Below are positions 41,601 to 48,663 of a DNA stretch of 48,663 nt, one piece after another. Origin of the DNA: Puniceibacterium sp. (GTDB lineage Bacteria; Pseudomonadota; Alphaproteobacteria; Rhodobacterales; Rhodobacteraceae); the NCBI GenBank assembly GCA_024636635.1, contig JAGXGV010000094.1, forward strand, positions 1-48,663, given 5' to 3'. The notes beneath the pieces were generated by a model, which saw only the letters and a program-made list of their open reading frames with translations, was not told the origin of the DNA and ran no database searches. Both the position numbers and the translations under genes were made by a program. How positions within the stretch are numbered: position 1 is the stretch's first letter; each line of letters starts with the position of its first letter.

Positions 41601-44600
41601 CGACACCTTCAACTGCCTGTCCGAGGACAGCTATGTCATCGCGCCGGAACGGGGGCGCGAAGGCTATGACCTTTTGGTGCAGGACATGCAGGCGCGGGGT
41701 CATGTGCCCACCCGCATCGCGCATTACTGGATGGTCACGCGCGACGAATCCCACCGCCCGGGATCAAGCTTTTTCCACCGTGTACAGGAACAGGGCTTCT
41801 ATTCGCTGCTGTTCCTCGCGCAGTCCATCGCGGACGAGAATTTGCCGCGTCCGCTGCATCTGAGTGTGATCACCAACGGCGCGGCGCAGGTCCGCGACGA
41901 ACCGCTGCCCTATCCGGGCAAGTCCACCATCGCCGGTCCCGCCCGCGTGATCCCGCGCGAACTGCCTGGCATCACCGTCTCGACGCTGGACATCGTGTTG
42001 CCGCAGCGGGCGGATGCGCCGTTCTGGAGACGCGCACAGGCCGCGCAGTCACAAGACAAAGCGCGGGCGGCACTTTGCCAGCAGGTGCTGGAAGAGTTGC
42101 TTGCCACACCGTCGGACCGCATCGCCGCGCTGCGGGACCGCCGGTTCGAATGTACCATGCGCCCCCTGCGTCTGTCTGCGCCGCAAGTGCCGGTGTTTAC
42201 AAAGGGCACCTACCTCATCACTGGCGGATTCGGCGGCATCGGCCTGACCCTCGCGCAAAGGTTCGCGGCCGAGGGGGCAAACCTGATCCTTGTGGCGCGC
42301 CACGCGCTGCCCGCGCGCAAGGACTGGCCCGACTATCTGGCCCGCCACGCGCCTCAGGACGCCACCGCCCGGCGCATCCGCGCGGTGCAGATGCTGGAAC
42401 AGGCGGGCGCAACCGTCCAGACCGCCGCCGCCGATGTCTGCAACCTTGACCAGATGCGCCGTGTGGTTGTCCGCGCGACCGAAACCTTTGGATTTATGAC
42501 CGCGGTCATACATGGCGCGGGCGTGATCGCCGATGCGCCGCTGCTGACCAAATCCCCCGCCGGGATCGAGGATGTCTTTACCCCCAAGATCCACGGTGCC
42601 GAGGTGCTGGATCAACTGTTTCCGGACGGCACGCTTGAATGGATGGCGCTGTTCGCCTCGTCCTCGACCGTCACCGCACCGGCGGGGCAGGTGGATTACG
42701 TCGCCGCCAACGAATACCTGAACGCCTTTGCCCGGGCACGGGCGGGGGGCAAGACCCGCGTCGTGGCGATCAACTGGGGAATCTGGAACGAAGTCGGCAT
42801 GGCGGCCGAGGCCGTCGCCGCCCGCAGAGGAGAGACCCCGAAGGCCCCCGTCACCGACGCGGGTGTGCCCCTGCTGGATCAGGCAACCTTCGACGCCTCT
42901 GGCAACCGGCTGTTCACCGCCCGCTACACCGAGGCCGACTGGATCATCGGCGAACACCGTACCGCGCAGGGTGATGCGCTGCTGCCCGGCACCGGCTATC
43001 TGTCGCTGGCCGCCCATGCGCTGAAGGCGCAGCGCGAAACCGGCGCGTTCGAGATCCGCGATCTGACCTTTCTCCGCCCGCTGACCGTGCCGCAGGGCGG
43101 CGCGCGCGACATTCGTGTGCGGCTCAAACGGCTTGATCAGGGGTATGGCTTTGACGTGCTGGGCGATGTCATCCATCAGGGCAGACCCGGCCATGCGCTG
43201 ACAGCCGAGGCGACTCTGGCCCTGATCCCGCTGGCCCAGCCCGCGCGGCTGGATCTGGCCGCCCTGCGCAGGCTTTGCGGCACGACCCAGCATGCCGCCG
43301 CCGGGGGCAAGCTGCGCACCGCGCAGGAGGTCCACCTGAATTTTGGCCCGCGCTGGCGGGTTCTGGACACCCGCGCGCTGGGGCAGGGCATGGGCATTGC
43401 CGATCTGTCCCTGCCGATGGCCGCGCGGGGCGACACCGGGCATCTGCTGCACCCCGCGCTGATGGACATCGCCACCGGCTGGGCGATGGAACTGATCCCC
43501 GGCTACACCCCGACGCATCTCTGGGTGCCGGTGTCCTATGCCCGGGTCCGGGTGTATCATCCGCTTCCCGCACGCATCGTGTCCTGGGTGCGCAGTGCGA
43601 TTGACAACCGCGAAGACGGCGAAAGCGCCAGCTTTGACATCACCCTTGCCACACCCGACGGAACCGTGCTGGTCGAGATCGAGGGATTTTCGATCCGCCG
43701 TCTGGCCTACAGCGGCGTGCTGCGCGCCGCCCCCCGCCTGTCCGCGTCCGAGGTGGAATTCGACGCGCCCGCCGCCGGGCAGGCGCAACCGCTGTCCCCG
43801 GCCGAGGAACGTTTGCAGCACAACCTGTCCCAGGGCATCCTGCCGTCCGAAGGGGCCGATGCCTTTGCCCGCGCGATGTCGCTGGGATTGCAACAGGTGG
43901 TGGTGTCGTCGATGGATCTGGACGCGCTCACGCGGCAGTCCGCCGCCAGCACCGCCGCCGTGGGCAACACACAGAAGTTCGACCGCCCGCAACTGGATGG
44001 CGACTATGTTGCGCCCGAAACCGATATCGAACGCACGCTGGCCGGCTTCTGGCAGGATCTGCTGGGCGTTTCGGCCCCGGGGGTCGAGGACAGCTTTTTC
44101 GACCTGGGCGGTCATTCCCTGATCGCGGTGCGGCTGTTTTCCATGGTGAAAAAGGCATATCGCATCGAATTTCCGATCTCGATCCTGTTCGAGGCGCCGA
44201 CCATCCGCAAATGCGCCGCCCTGATCGCCGAACGGACCGGCGCCTCCGACGCCACCGACACCGCCGGCACCCCAAGGCTCACTGCGCGGGAACGCCGTTT
44301 CAAACACCTCGTCGCAATGCACGACGGCGAGGGCGGGCCCAGAACGCCGTTCTTCCTGGTCGCGGGGATGTTCGGCAACGTGCTGAACCTGCGGCACCTC
44401 GCGCATCTGCTGGGCGCGGACCGGCCATTCTTCGGGCTTCAGGCCCGCGGTCTTTATGGTGACGAACCCCCGCACCGGACCCTGAAAGAGGCCGCAGCGG
44501 ACTACATCACCGAGATGAAGCAGGTGCAGCCCGACGGTCCCTACCTGCTGGGCGGCTTTTCCGGTGGCGGCATCACCGCCTATGAAATCGCCCATCAGCT

Positions 44601-45165
44601 TGAATCAATGGGCGATACCGTGTCGCTTGTCGTGCTGCTTGACACGCCCTTGCCGCAGCGCCGTCCACTGACGCGCAGGGACCGGCTGGTGATCCAGATG
44701 CAGGAAATCCGGCGCAAGGGCGTGACCTATCCCTTTACCTGGGCGCGCAATCGCATTGCCTGGGAAATCGCCAAACGTCGTTCTGTCCCGGCCCAGACCG
44801 ATGTGGCGCACAGCTTTCACAACGCCGAGATCGAAGCGGCTTTCCTGAACGCCGTGGCGCAATACGGGATGCGGCCCTGGGAAGGTCGGCTTGCCCTGTT
44901 CCGTCCGCCGCAACACGGCCACTGGACGGTGACCGGGGGGCGGCTTGTGGACAGCCAGCGCGCCTATGTCCTTCCCGACAACGACTGGGGGCAGTATGTG
45001 CCGGACGTGACGGTGCACGAGGTTCCCGGCACCCATGACAGCATGGTGCTGGAACCCAACGTGCGCGTACTGGCAAGCCTGATGAAAGAAGCCATCGTCA
45101 CCGCCGAGGCGCAGGTCGCCCACCGGGGCGAGATCCTGCAATTCCCGGTCCGGGCGGCGGAATGA
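38695..45165 (+). CDS. Type I polyketide synthase, KS-AT-KR-DH-ACP-TE
   Basis: A 2156-residue single-module PKS. KS (about 12-435): Cys186 in TACSTS, His322 in ECHGTGT, His362 in NIGHLD. AT (about 540-840): Ser634 in GHSMGE. A KR structural half (about 900-1165) precedes the KR (about 1170-1380): TGGFGGIG, Ser1322, Tyr1335, Asn1339. DH (about 1410-1690): His1421 in EHRTAQGDALLPGTGYL, a variant with one extra residue in H-x3-G, and LHPALMDIATG. ACP Ser1808 in DLGGHSL. TE (about 1880-2130): Ser1956 in GGFSGGG, His2114 in GTHDS. The KR-before-DH order differs from usual DH-KR modules. No ER or MT domain is seen. All active sites look intact. It is followed by ATGA overlap with a GT2. Product unknown. 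Confidence 0.92.
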   Translation: MSADLDQSLESGTDIAIVGMAAHLPGAANIAEYWRNLRDGVSSIRPLSEEELRDSGESPGLIRHKNYVPFAAPLDGFELFDAEFFGFSPKEAAIMDPQHRHFLETAWEALENAGHVPDSFDGSVGVYAGCGMGSYFYFNICSNPDLVDNTGMFLLRHTGNDKDFMTTRASHVFDLHGPSINLQTACSTSLVATHYACQALLNGECDMALAGGVTIELPQGRGYLYKENEILSPDGQCHAFDHRAQGTVFGSGAGVVVLRRLADAVAEGDHIWAVIKGTAVNNDGAAKAGYLAPSVDGQAAAIAEAQAVAGITADTVDYIECHGTGTYLGDPIEVAALTQAFRQTTDAADFCRIGSVKTNIGHLDTAAGVASLIKTSLALHNRQMPPSLGYEAPNPAIAFDGSPFRVNDRLSDWPRRTGPRRAGVNSLGVGGTNAHAVLQEAPERAASDPSDWPFQILTLSGRSKMALDDNARRLSAHLRANPDQPLADVAYTLKQGRRAFEKRRIVVAETAEQAARLLDDDTPRRVHTHTALNAPDVAFLFPGGGAQYAGMARDLYETEPVFADWMDRGLSVLSEMDDTDIRALWLPSEQDRQGADAALTRPSLQLPLIMIVEYALAQLWISWGVTPTTLAGHSMGENTAACVAGVISFEDCIGLVHLRGRLFDTVPAGGMLSVGLPADKLRPMLGDALDLGAVNAPELSVASGPQAALDDLEQRLRADDIDCRRIPIDIAAHSRMLDPILHDFRAYLLSIDLSPPQIPLTSNRTGLLMTDAQATSVDYWLDHLRGTVLFADCIGTLAQDNRIFLEVGPGKALSALTRQHGAVPGQQVLSSLRHPEEDIADDRYHLETLGRLWALGANIDWSQIWVDARRNRVPLPTYAFQRAPYFIAPGKGAGATAPQYIMRSDDIAGWGWQPVWRPRSAEVEIDVTHDLAAADPQTWLMFMDDAGIAVDCAALLRSAGHSVVEVRSGDTFNCLSEDSYVIAPERGREGYDLLVQDMQARGHVPTRIAHYWMVTRDESHRPGSSFFHRVQEQGFYSLLFLAQSIADENLPRPLHLSVITNGAAQVRDEPLPYPGKSTIAGPARVIPRELPGITVSTLDIVLPQRADAPFWRRAQAAQSQDKARAALCQQVLEELLATPSDRIAALRDRRFECTMRPLRLSAPQVPVFTKGTYLITGGFGGIGLTLAQRFAAEGANLILVARHALPARKDWPDYLARHAPQDATARRIRAVQMLEQAGATVQTAAADVCNLDQMRRVVVRATETFGFMTAVIHGAGVIADAPLLTKSPAGIEDVFTPKIHGAEVLDQLFPDGTLEWMALFASSSTVTAPAGQVDYVAANEYLNAFARARAGGKTRVVAINWGIWNEVGMAAEAVAARRGETPKAPVTDAGVPLLDQATFDASGNRLFTARYTEADWIIGEHRTAQGDALLPGTGYLSLAAHALKAQRETGAFEIRDLTFLRPLTVPQGGARDIRVRLKRLDQGYGFDVLGDVIHQGRPGHALTAEATLALIPLAQPARLDLAALRRLCGTTQHAAAGGKLRTAQEVHLNFGPRWRVLDTRALGQGMGIADLSLPMAARGDTGHLLHPALMDIATGWAMELIPGYTPTHLWVPVSYARVRVYHPLPARIVSWVRSAIDNREDGESASFDITLATPDGTVLVEIEGFSIRRLAYSGVLRAAPRLSASEVEFDAPAAGQAQPLSPAEERLQHNLSQGILPSEGADAFARAMSLGLQQVVVSSMDLDALTRQSAASTAAVGNTQKFDRPQLDGDYVAPETDIERTLAGFWQDLLGVSAPGVEDSFFDLGGHSLIAVRLFSMVKKAYRIEFPISILFEAPTIRKCAALIAERTGASDATDTAGTPRLTARERRFKHLVAMHDGEGGPRTPFFLVAGMFGNVLNLRHLAHLLGADRPFFGLQARGLYGDEPPHRTLKEAAADYITEMKQVQPDGPYLLGGFSGGGITAYEIAHQLESMGDTVSLVVLLDTPLPQRRPLTRRDRLVIQMQEIRRKGVTYPFTWARNRIAWEIAKRRSVPAQTDVAHSFHNAEIEAAFLNAVAQYGMRPWEGRLALFRPPQHGHWTVTGGRLVDSQRAYVLPDNDWGQYVPDVTVHEVPGTHDSMVLEPNVRVLASLMKEAIVTAEAQVAHRGEILQFPVRAAE
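42495..42510. repeat. 16-bp perfect palindrome TATGACCGCGGTCATA, copy 1 (inside PKS)
   Basis: The exact palindrome lies within the KR domain coding sequence and encodes MTAVI in the reading frame. The same 16 bases occur at 46948-46963 in the next biosynthetic gene. I found no further copy in this window by eye. Confidence 0.6.
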
Positions 45166-46184
45166 CGATACGCGCTCCCCGGCTTCTGACCGTCATCCTG
45201 AACTACCGCACCGCCGCCATGACGTTGCAGGCGGTCAAGGCCGCATGGCGCGAAATGAACGGGCTGAACGGAGAGATCGTGGTGGTCGACAACGATTCTC
45301 GGGACGGCTCTTATGCAGCGTTGCGCAAAGGGCTGCGCGCCGGTTGGGCGCGGGGCGCGCCGATCCGCCTGATCGCAAGCCCGCACAACGGCGGCTTTGG
45401 CGCGGGCAACAATGTGGGCATCCGCGCGGGACTGAAAGACGGGACCGCGCCGGATCTGGTCTATATCCTGAATTCCGACGCCTTTCCCGGCCCCGGGGCG
45501 ATCCATCGCCTGGTCGATCACCTGTCGGCCCACCCAGAGGCCGGTTTCGCGGGCAGCTACATCCATGGTCCCGACAGTTATCCGCATGTGACCGCCTTCC
45601 GCTTTCCATCCGTGCTGTCGGAACTCGAAGGTTCCATGCGGTTCGGACCCGTCTCGCGCCTGCTTGACGGCTACAAGGTGCCGATTGGGGTGCCGGATGT
45701 GACGCAGCGGGTGGACTGGCTGGCCGGGGCGTCGCTGATGATGCGCCGCGAGGTGCTGGACCGGATCGGTCTTTTTGACGAGCGTTTTTTCCTGTATTTC
45801 GAGGAAACAGACCTGTGCCTGCGCGCCGCCCGGGCGGGGTTCCAGACGCATTATGTCCGCGACAGCCATGTCGCCCATATCGGTTCCGTCTCGACCGGCA
45901 TGAAGACCTGGAAATGCATGCCCGGCTACTGGTTCGACAGCCGCTGGCACTATTTTTCAAAGAACTACGGGCGCGGATATGCAGTTCTTGCCACGCTGGC
46001 GCATGGTACGGGTGGGGCGCTCTGGCGGTTGCGGCGGCTGATCCAGCGCAAGCCGCGTGCCGACCCGCCGCAATTTCTGCGCAGTCTTCTGATACATGAC
46101 CTCAGATCCCTGTTTCGGGGCCCGGCTTCGGACAGGTCGTCACAGCGGCGCACGCCCCGTGTGATCGAGGCAAAAGTGGAGTGA
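45162..46184 (+). CDS. Glycosyltransferase family 2 (rhamnosyltransferase-like)
   Basis: A 340-residue GT-A enzyme located between the PKS and NRPS genes. LLTVILNYRTAAMTLQAVKA, IVVVDNDSRDGSYAALRKGL, SPHNGGFGAGNNVGIRAG and LVYILNSDAFPGPGAIHRLV (NSD motif) form the sugar-nucleotide site; VDWLAGASLMMRREVLDRIG and LFDERFFLYFEETDLCLRAA match rhamnosyltransferase-type GT2 enzymes. It overlaps the PKS gene by ATGA and is followed after 5 bases by the NRPS gene, so it most likely glycosylates the product of this cluster. Sugar and acceptor are not determined. Confidence 0.86.
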   Translation: MTIRAPRLLTVILNYRTAAMTLQAVKAAWREMNGLNGEIVVVDNDSRDGSYAALRKGLRAGWARGAPIRLIASPHNGGFGAGNNVGIRAGLKDGTAPDLVYILNSDAFPGPGAIHRLVDHLSAHPEAGFAGSYIHGPDSYPHVTAFRFPSVLSELEGSMRFGPVSRLLDGYKVPIGVPDVTQRVDWLAGASLMMRREVLDRIGLFDERFFLYFEETDLCLRAARAGFQTHYVRDSHVAHIGSVSTGMKTWKCMPGYWFDSRWHYFSKNYGRGYAVLATLAHGTGGALWRLRRLIQRKPRADPPQFLRSLLIHDLRSLFRGPASDRSSQRRTPRVIEAKVE

Positions 46185-46189
46185 ACGTG

Positions 46190-48663
46190 ATGACCCCTCT
46201 GAGCTGTGTCGTGATCGGCAATGAATCCCTGCTGGTGCAGTGTTGCGAAAAGCTGCTGGACCGGGGCCACCGCATCGCCGCTGTCGTGACCCGCAATCGT
46301 GACATTGCCGACTGGGCACAGGGTCGCGCCTTGCACGTCTTGGCGCCCGGGGCGGATCTGGCTGCGCGCTTGCCCGACGCACCGTTCGACTGGCTGCTGA
46401 GCATTGCGAACCTCGACATGCTGCGCCCGGATGTGCTGTCGTGCCCCACCCGGGGTGCGGTCAACTTTCACGACGGTCCGCTGCCGCGCCATGCAGGGCT
46501 GAACGCACCGCTCTGGGCCCTGATCGAGGGTGAAAGCCGCCACGGCATCACCTGGCACATGATGACCGAGGGCGTGGACAAAGGTGACATCCTCATCCAG
46601 CGCGGCTTTGACATTTCGGATGCGGATACCGCGCTGACGCTGAACACCCGCTGTTTCGAGGCGGCGATAGAGTCTTTCGGTGATCTTGTCGAACAGTTGG
46701 AGACCGGGGCGCCGCAGCGCCGACCGCAGGACCCGGGACAGCGCCGCCTTCATGCGCTTGCCGACCGTCCGGCGATGAATGGCATCCTCGATTTTTCGCG
46801 ACCCGCGCGGGAACTGGAAAGGCTGGTGCGGGCGCTGGACCATGGCCCCTACTGGAACGCGCTCTGCACCGCGAAGATCTGGCAGGACGGCGTGTTCTGG
46901 CATGTGGGATCTGCGCAGGTCGTGCCGACCGAGCCGCAAGCAGAAGGTATGACCGCGGTCATAACTTCGGTCACGACCGACAGTCTGACGGTGACCTGTG
47001 GCACGGTGACCTGTGGTACGGCGACCTGTGGTACGGTGACCTGTAGTACGGGGGCGCTGACCCTGCGCGGCCTGCGCGGTCGGGACGGCCGCCCGGTCCG
47101 CCCCTCGGACATCCTTGGGGTGGGGGACCGGCTTGGGCTGCCGGACGGTCCGGACCCGCGCGTGGTGGCGGCCAGCGATGGCCACTGGCGCCGGGTGCTG
47201 AAGGACATGGTGCCTGTGGAACTGACCGGCGCCACCCCGCCCGCCAACGCCGTACCCGCCAGCACCGTACAGGTCCAAAGCCTGTCTTTGTCCGGTGTGA
47301 CCGCCGCAGCGGTCGCGCTTTGGGCGCTGCGACAGGGCGATACCGCGCCCTGTGACATCGCCTTTGCCGACAGCGCGCTTGCTGACCTTTCCGCAACCGG
47401 GCTGATCCTGCCCTGGGTGCCGGTCCGTCTGCTTTTGGCCGACAGCTGCGCCGGGCTGGCAGAGTCGCTGGCGCAATCCCTTGTCATTGCCCGCAAGCAC
47501 AAGGGCCTGGCCGCGGACCTGCCGCTGCGCGACCCGGCGCTTGGCTGGCCCGAGACGCCCCAAATCGGCCTTGCCGAAGGCACGGGGCTGATCCCCGGTA
47601 CGGTTCTGACCCTCGCGCCCAAGGACAGGCTGCTGTGGTTCGACGCCACCCGGCTGGCACCGGATCTTGCCGCGCTGATCGCCGCAAGGCTGGAATTCAT
47701 GGCCGCGCAGATACGGGACGACACCGATCCCGCCGCCGTCACGATCCTGCCCGACGCCGAACGCGACATGGTGCTGAACCGCTGGAACGCGACCGGAACC
47801 GGGTTCGCGCCGCAGACCATGCACCGCCTGTTCGAGGCGCAGGTCGCGCGCACCCCCGACGCCCCCGCGCTGGTGTTTGAGGGCACCACGCTAAGCTATG
47901 CAGAGCTGAACGCCCGCGCCAACCGCGCCGCCCATGTGCTGCGCCAGATGGGTGTCGCGCCCGATACGGTGGTGGGTCTTTGCTGCCGCCGGTCCATCGA
48001 CCTGATGGTCGGCGCGCTGGCGATCCTCAAGGCCGGGGGGGCCTATCTGCCGATGGACCCGGCCTATCCCGCCGACCGGCTGGCGCATTTTGTTGTCGAC
48101 AGCGGCGCTGCGGTGATCGTGACGCAATCCGCACTGGCCGGGGATCTGCCGCCGCATCAGGCGCAGATCCTGCCGATCGACAGCGATTCCCGACTGTGTG
48201 ATGCCCCCGACAGCAACCTGCCCGACACGAGTGGCCCGGAAAACCTGGCCTATCTGATCTACACCTCGGGTTCGACCGGCCTGCCCAAGGGGGTGATGAT
48301 CGAACACCGCAACGTCGCCAATTTCTATGTCGGCATTGACGCCTGCATTGCCGGACCCGGCGGCACCTGGCTGGCCGTCACCAGCCTGTCCTTCGACATC
48401 TCGGTGCTGGAACTGTTCTACACCACGGCGCGCGGCTACAAGGTTGTGCTGACCTCGGACGCGGACCGTGGGCTGATCAGCAACGGGCCCCTGCCGGTCA
48501 CTGGTGGCATGGAGTTTTCGCTTTACTATTGGGGCAACGACGATGGTGCCGGGCGCGACAAGTACCGCCTGCTGCTTGAGGGGGCGAAATTCGCCGACCG
48601 GAACGGATTCTGTGCCGTCTGGACGCCCGAACGCCACTTTCACGCCTTTGGCGGCCCCTATCC
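46190..48663 (+). CDS. NRPS: formyltransferase, half condensation, adenylation with inserted luciferase-like monooxygenase (3' partial)
   Basis: Open to the window end (at least 824 residues). The N-terminal formyltransferase domain (about 1-320) has Asn92, His94 and Asp130, the same spacing as the Asn-His-Asp triad of methionyl-tRNA formyltransferase, in NFHDGPLPRHAGLNAPLWAL and EGVDKGDILIQ. Next comes a C-terminal condensation-like half without HHxxxDG (about 350-550), then an adenylation domain: LSYAELNARANRAA, LKAGGAYLPMDPAYP, LIYTSGSTGLPKG, FDISVLELF. From about residue 774 a luciferase-like monooxygenase domain starts inside it (MEFSLYYWGNDDG, then GFCAVWTPERHFHAFGG). MupA/Atu3671-type monooxygenase domains inserted this way are known. 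GGAG (46178-46181) is 8 bases before ATG 46190; GTG 46181 is an alternative. No carrier domain is visible before the edge. Confidence 0.87.
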   Translation, partial: MTPLSCVVIGNESLLVQCCEKLLDRGHRIAAVVTRNRDIADWAQGRALHVLAPGADLAARLPDAPFDWLLSIANLDMLRPDVLSCPTRGAVNFHDGPLPRHAGLNAPLWALIEGESRHGITWHMMTEGVDKGDILIQRGFDISDADTALTLNTRCFEAAIESFGDLVEQLETGAPQRRPQDPGQRRLHALADRPAMNGILDFSRPARELERLVRALDHGPYWNALCTAKIWQDGVFWHVGSAQVVPTEPQAEGMTAVITSVTTDSLTVTCGTVTCGTATCGTVTCSTGALTLRGLRGRDGRPVRPSDILGVGDRLGLPDGPDPRVVAASDGHWRRVLKDMVPVELTGATPPANAVPASTVQVQSLSLSGVTAAAVALWALRQGDTAPCDIAFADSALADLSATGLILPWVPVRLLLADSCAGLAESLAQSLVIARKHKGLAADLPLRDPALGWPETPQIGLAEGTGLIPGTVLTLAPKDRLLWFDATRLAPDLAALIAARLEFMAAQIRDDTDPAAVTILPDAERDMVLNRWNATGTGFAPQTMHRLFEAQVARTPDAPALVFEGTTLSYAELNARANRAAHVLRQMGVAPDTVVGLCCRRSIDLMVGALAILKAGGAYLPMDPAYPADRLAHFVVDSGAAVIVTQSALAGDLPPHQAQILPIDSDSRLCDAPDSNLPDTSGPENLAYLIYTSGSTGLPKGVMIEHRNVANFYVGIDACIAGPGGTWLAVTSLSFDISVLELFYTTARGYKVVLTSDADRGLISNGPLPVTGGMEFSLYYWGNDDGAGRDKYRLLLEGAKFADRNGFCAVWTPERHFHAFGGPY
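46948..46963. repeat. 16-bp perfect palindrome TATGACCGCGGTCATA, copy 2 (inside NRPS)
   Basis: Same sequence as 42495-42510, again in the frame that encodes MTAVI, in a region of the formyltransferase domain just before the 15-bp tandem repeats. It could be a protein-binding site, a methylation or restriction motif, or chance. Confidence 0.6.
46988..47047 (+). repeat. Four in-frame 15-bp tandem repeats encoding TVTCG
   Basis: ACGGTGACCTGTGGC and three near-copies follow each other without gaps (46988-47002, 47003-47017, 47018-47032, 47033-47047), encoding TVTCG, TVTCG, TATCG and TVTCS. Because the unit is a multiple of 3, copy-number change keeps the frame. The repeats insert four Cys between the catalytic part and the C-terminal GLRGRDGRPVRPSDIL segment of the formyltransferase domain. 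Confidence 0.8.

Noticed and set aside
38716-41754. A 1012-codon open frame on the minus strand opposite the PKS
   Set aside because: It is antisense to clear KS and AT motifs, is full of H, R, G and Q as expected from the reverse of GC-rich codons, and shows no recognisable domain.
46988-47047. CRISPR-like or non-coding repeat array
   Set aside because: Units are 15 bases, contiguous, without spacers, and in frame with the NRPS gene.

Overview
The window looks like a chromosomal segment of an alphaproteobacterium of the Rhodobacterales (Roseobacter/Paracoccus group). The base composition is GC-rich, the flagellar operon is of the alphaproteobacterial type, the nitrate operon has a NasT/NasS pair and an NrtC-NrtD fusion, and the IS types are common in that order. 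No species is claimed.

Layout. (1) Positions 1-1534 are an IS graveyard: ends of IS256-, IS3-like, IS1595- and IS91-type genes, a broken tyrosine integrase, and the stub of a ParD-like antitoxin with its operator palindrome. (2) 1682-3064 is a succinate-semialdehyde-type aldehyde dehydrogenase with its own terminator. (3) 3242-4349 is an internally deleted IS1380-type element with perfect 14-bp ends; it abuts the 3' end of fliI. (4) 4349-10453 is a flagellar cluster: fliI on the minus strand, divergent from flgB-flgC-fliE-fliQ-flgF-flgG-flgA-flgH-fliL, ending in a terminator. A near-consensus CtrA site lies between the two arms. (5) 10571-24689 is a complete assimilatory nitrate regulon: nasT, nasS, an attenuator leader, nrtA, nrtB, nrtCD, nirB, nirD, nasA, a TrpD2-like gene and cysG. 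(6) 24799-29113 (minus) is an MCE/Mla-type lipid transporter: permease with STAS domain, ATPase, MCE protein and auxiliary lipoprotein. (7) 29333-31810 is an MscS-type channel. (8) 31953-48663 is a polysaccharide/secondary-metabolite region: a secreted SGNH-like/glycosidase-like/RTX protein, a GT4 and two GT2 glycosyltransferases, a Wzx-type flippase, a 2156-residue type I PKS, and an NRPS open at the window edge.

How the parts work together. NasS probably senses nitrate and releases NasT, whose ANTAR domain would bind two hexaloop hairpins in the leader before nrtA. The second hairpin uses the 5' arm of a strong terminator, so the RNA switch can be read directly from the sequence. The operon then imports nitrate (NrtABCD), reduces it to nitrite (NasA) and ammonium (NirBD), and makes the siroheme cofactor (CysG).

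The most novel-looking part is the last 10 kb. A PKS with the unusual order KS-AT-KR-DH-ACP-TE overlaps a GT2 gene, which is followed after 5 nt by an NRPS that starts with a formyltransferase domain and a half condensation domain and carries a luciferase-like monooxygenase domain inside its adenylation domain. A flippase and more glycosyltransferases lie just upstream. This suggests a glycosylated polyketide/formyl-peptide product, perhaps flipped across the membrane. That product is an inference.
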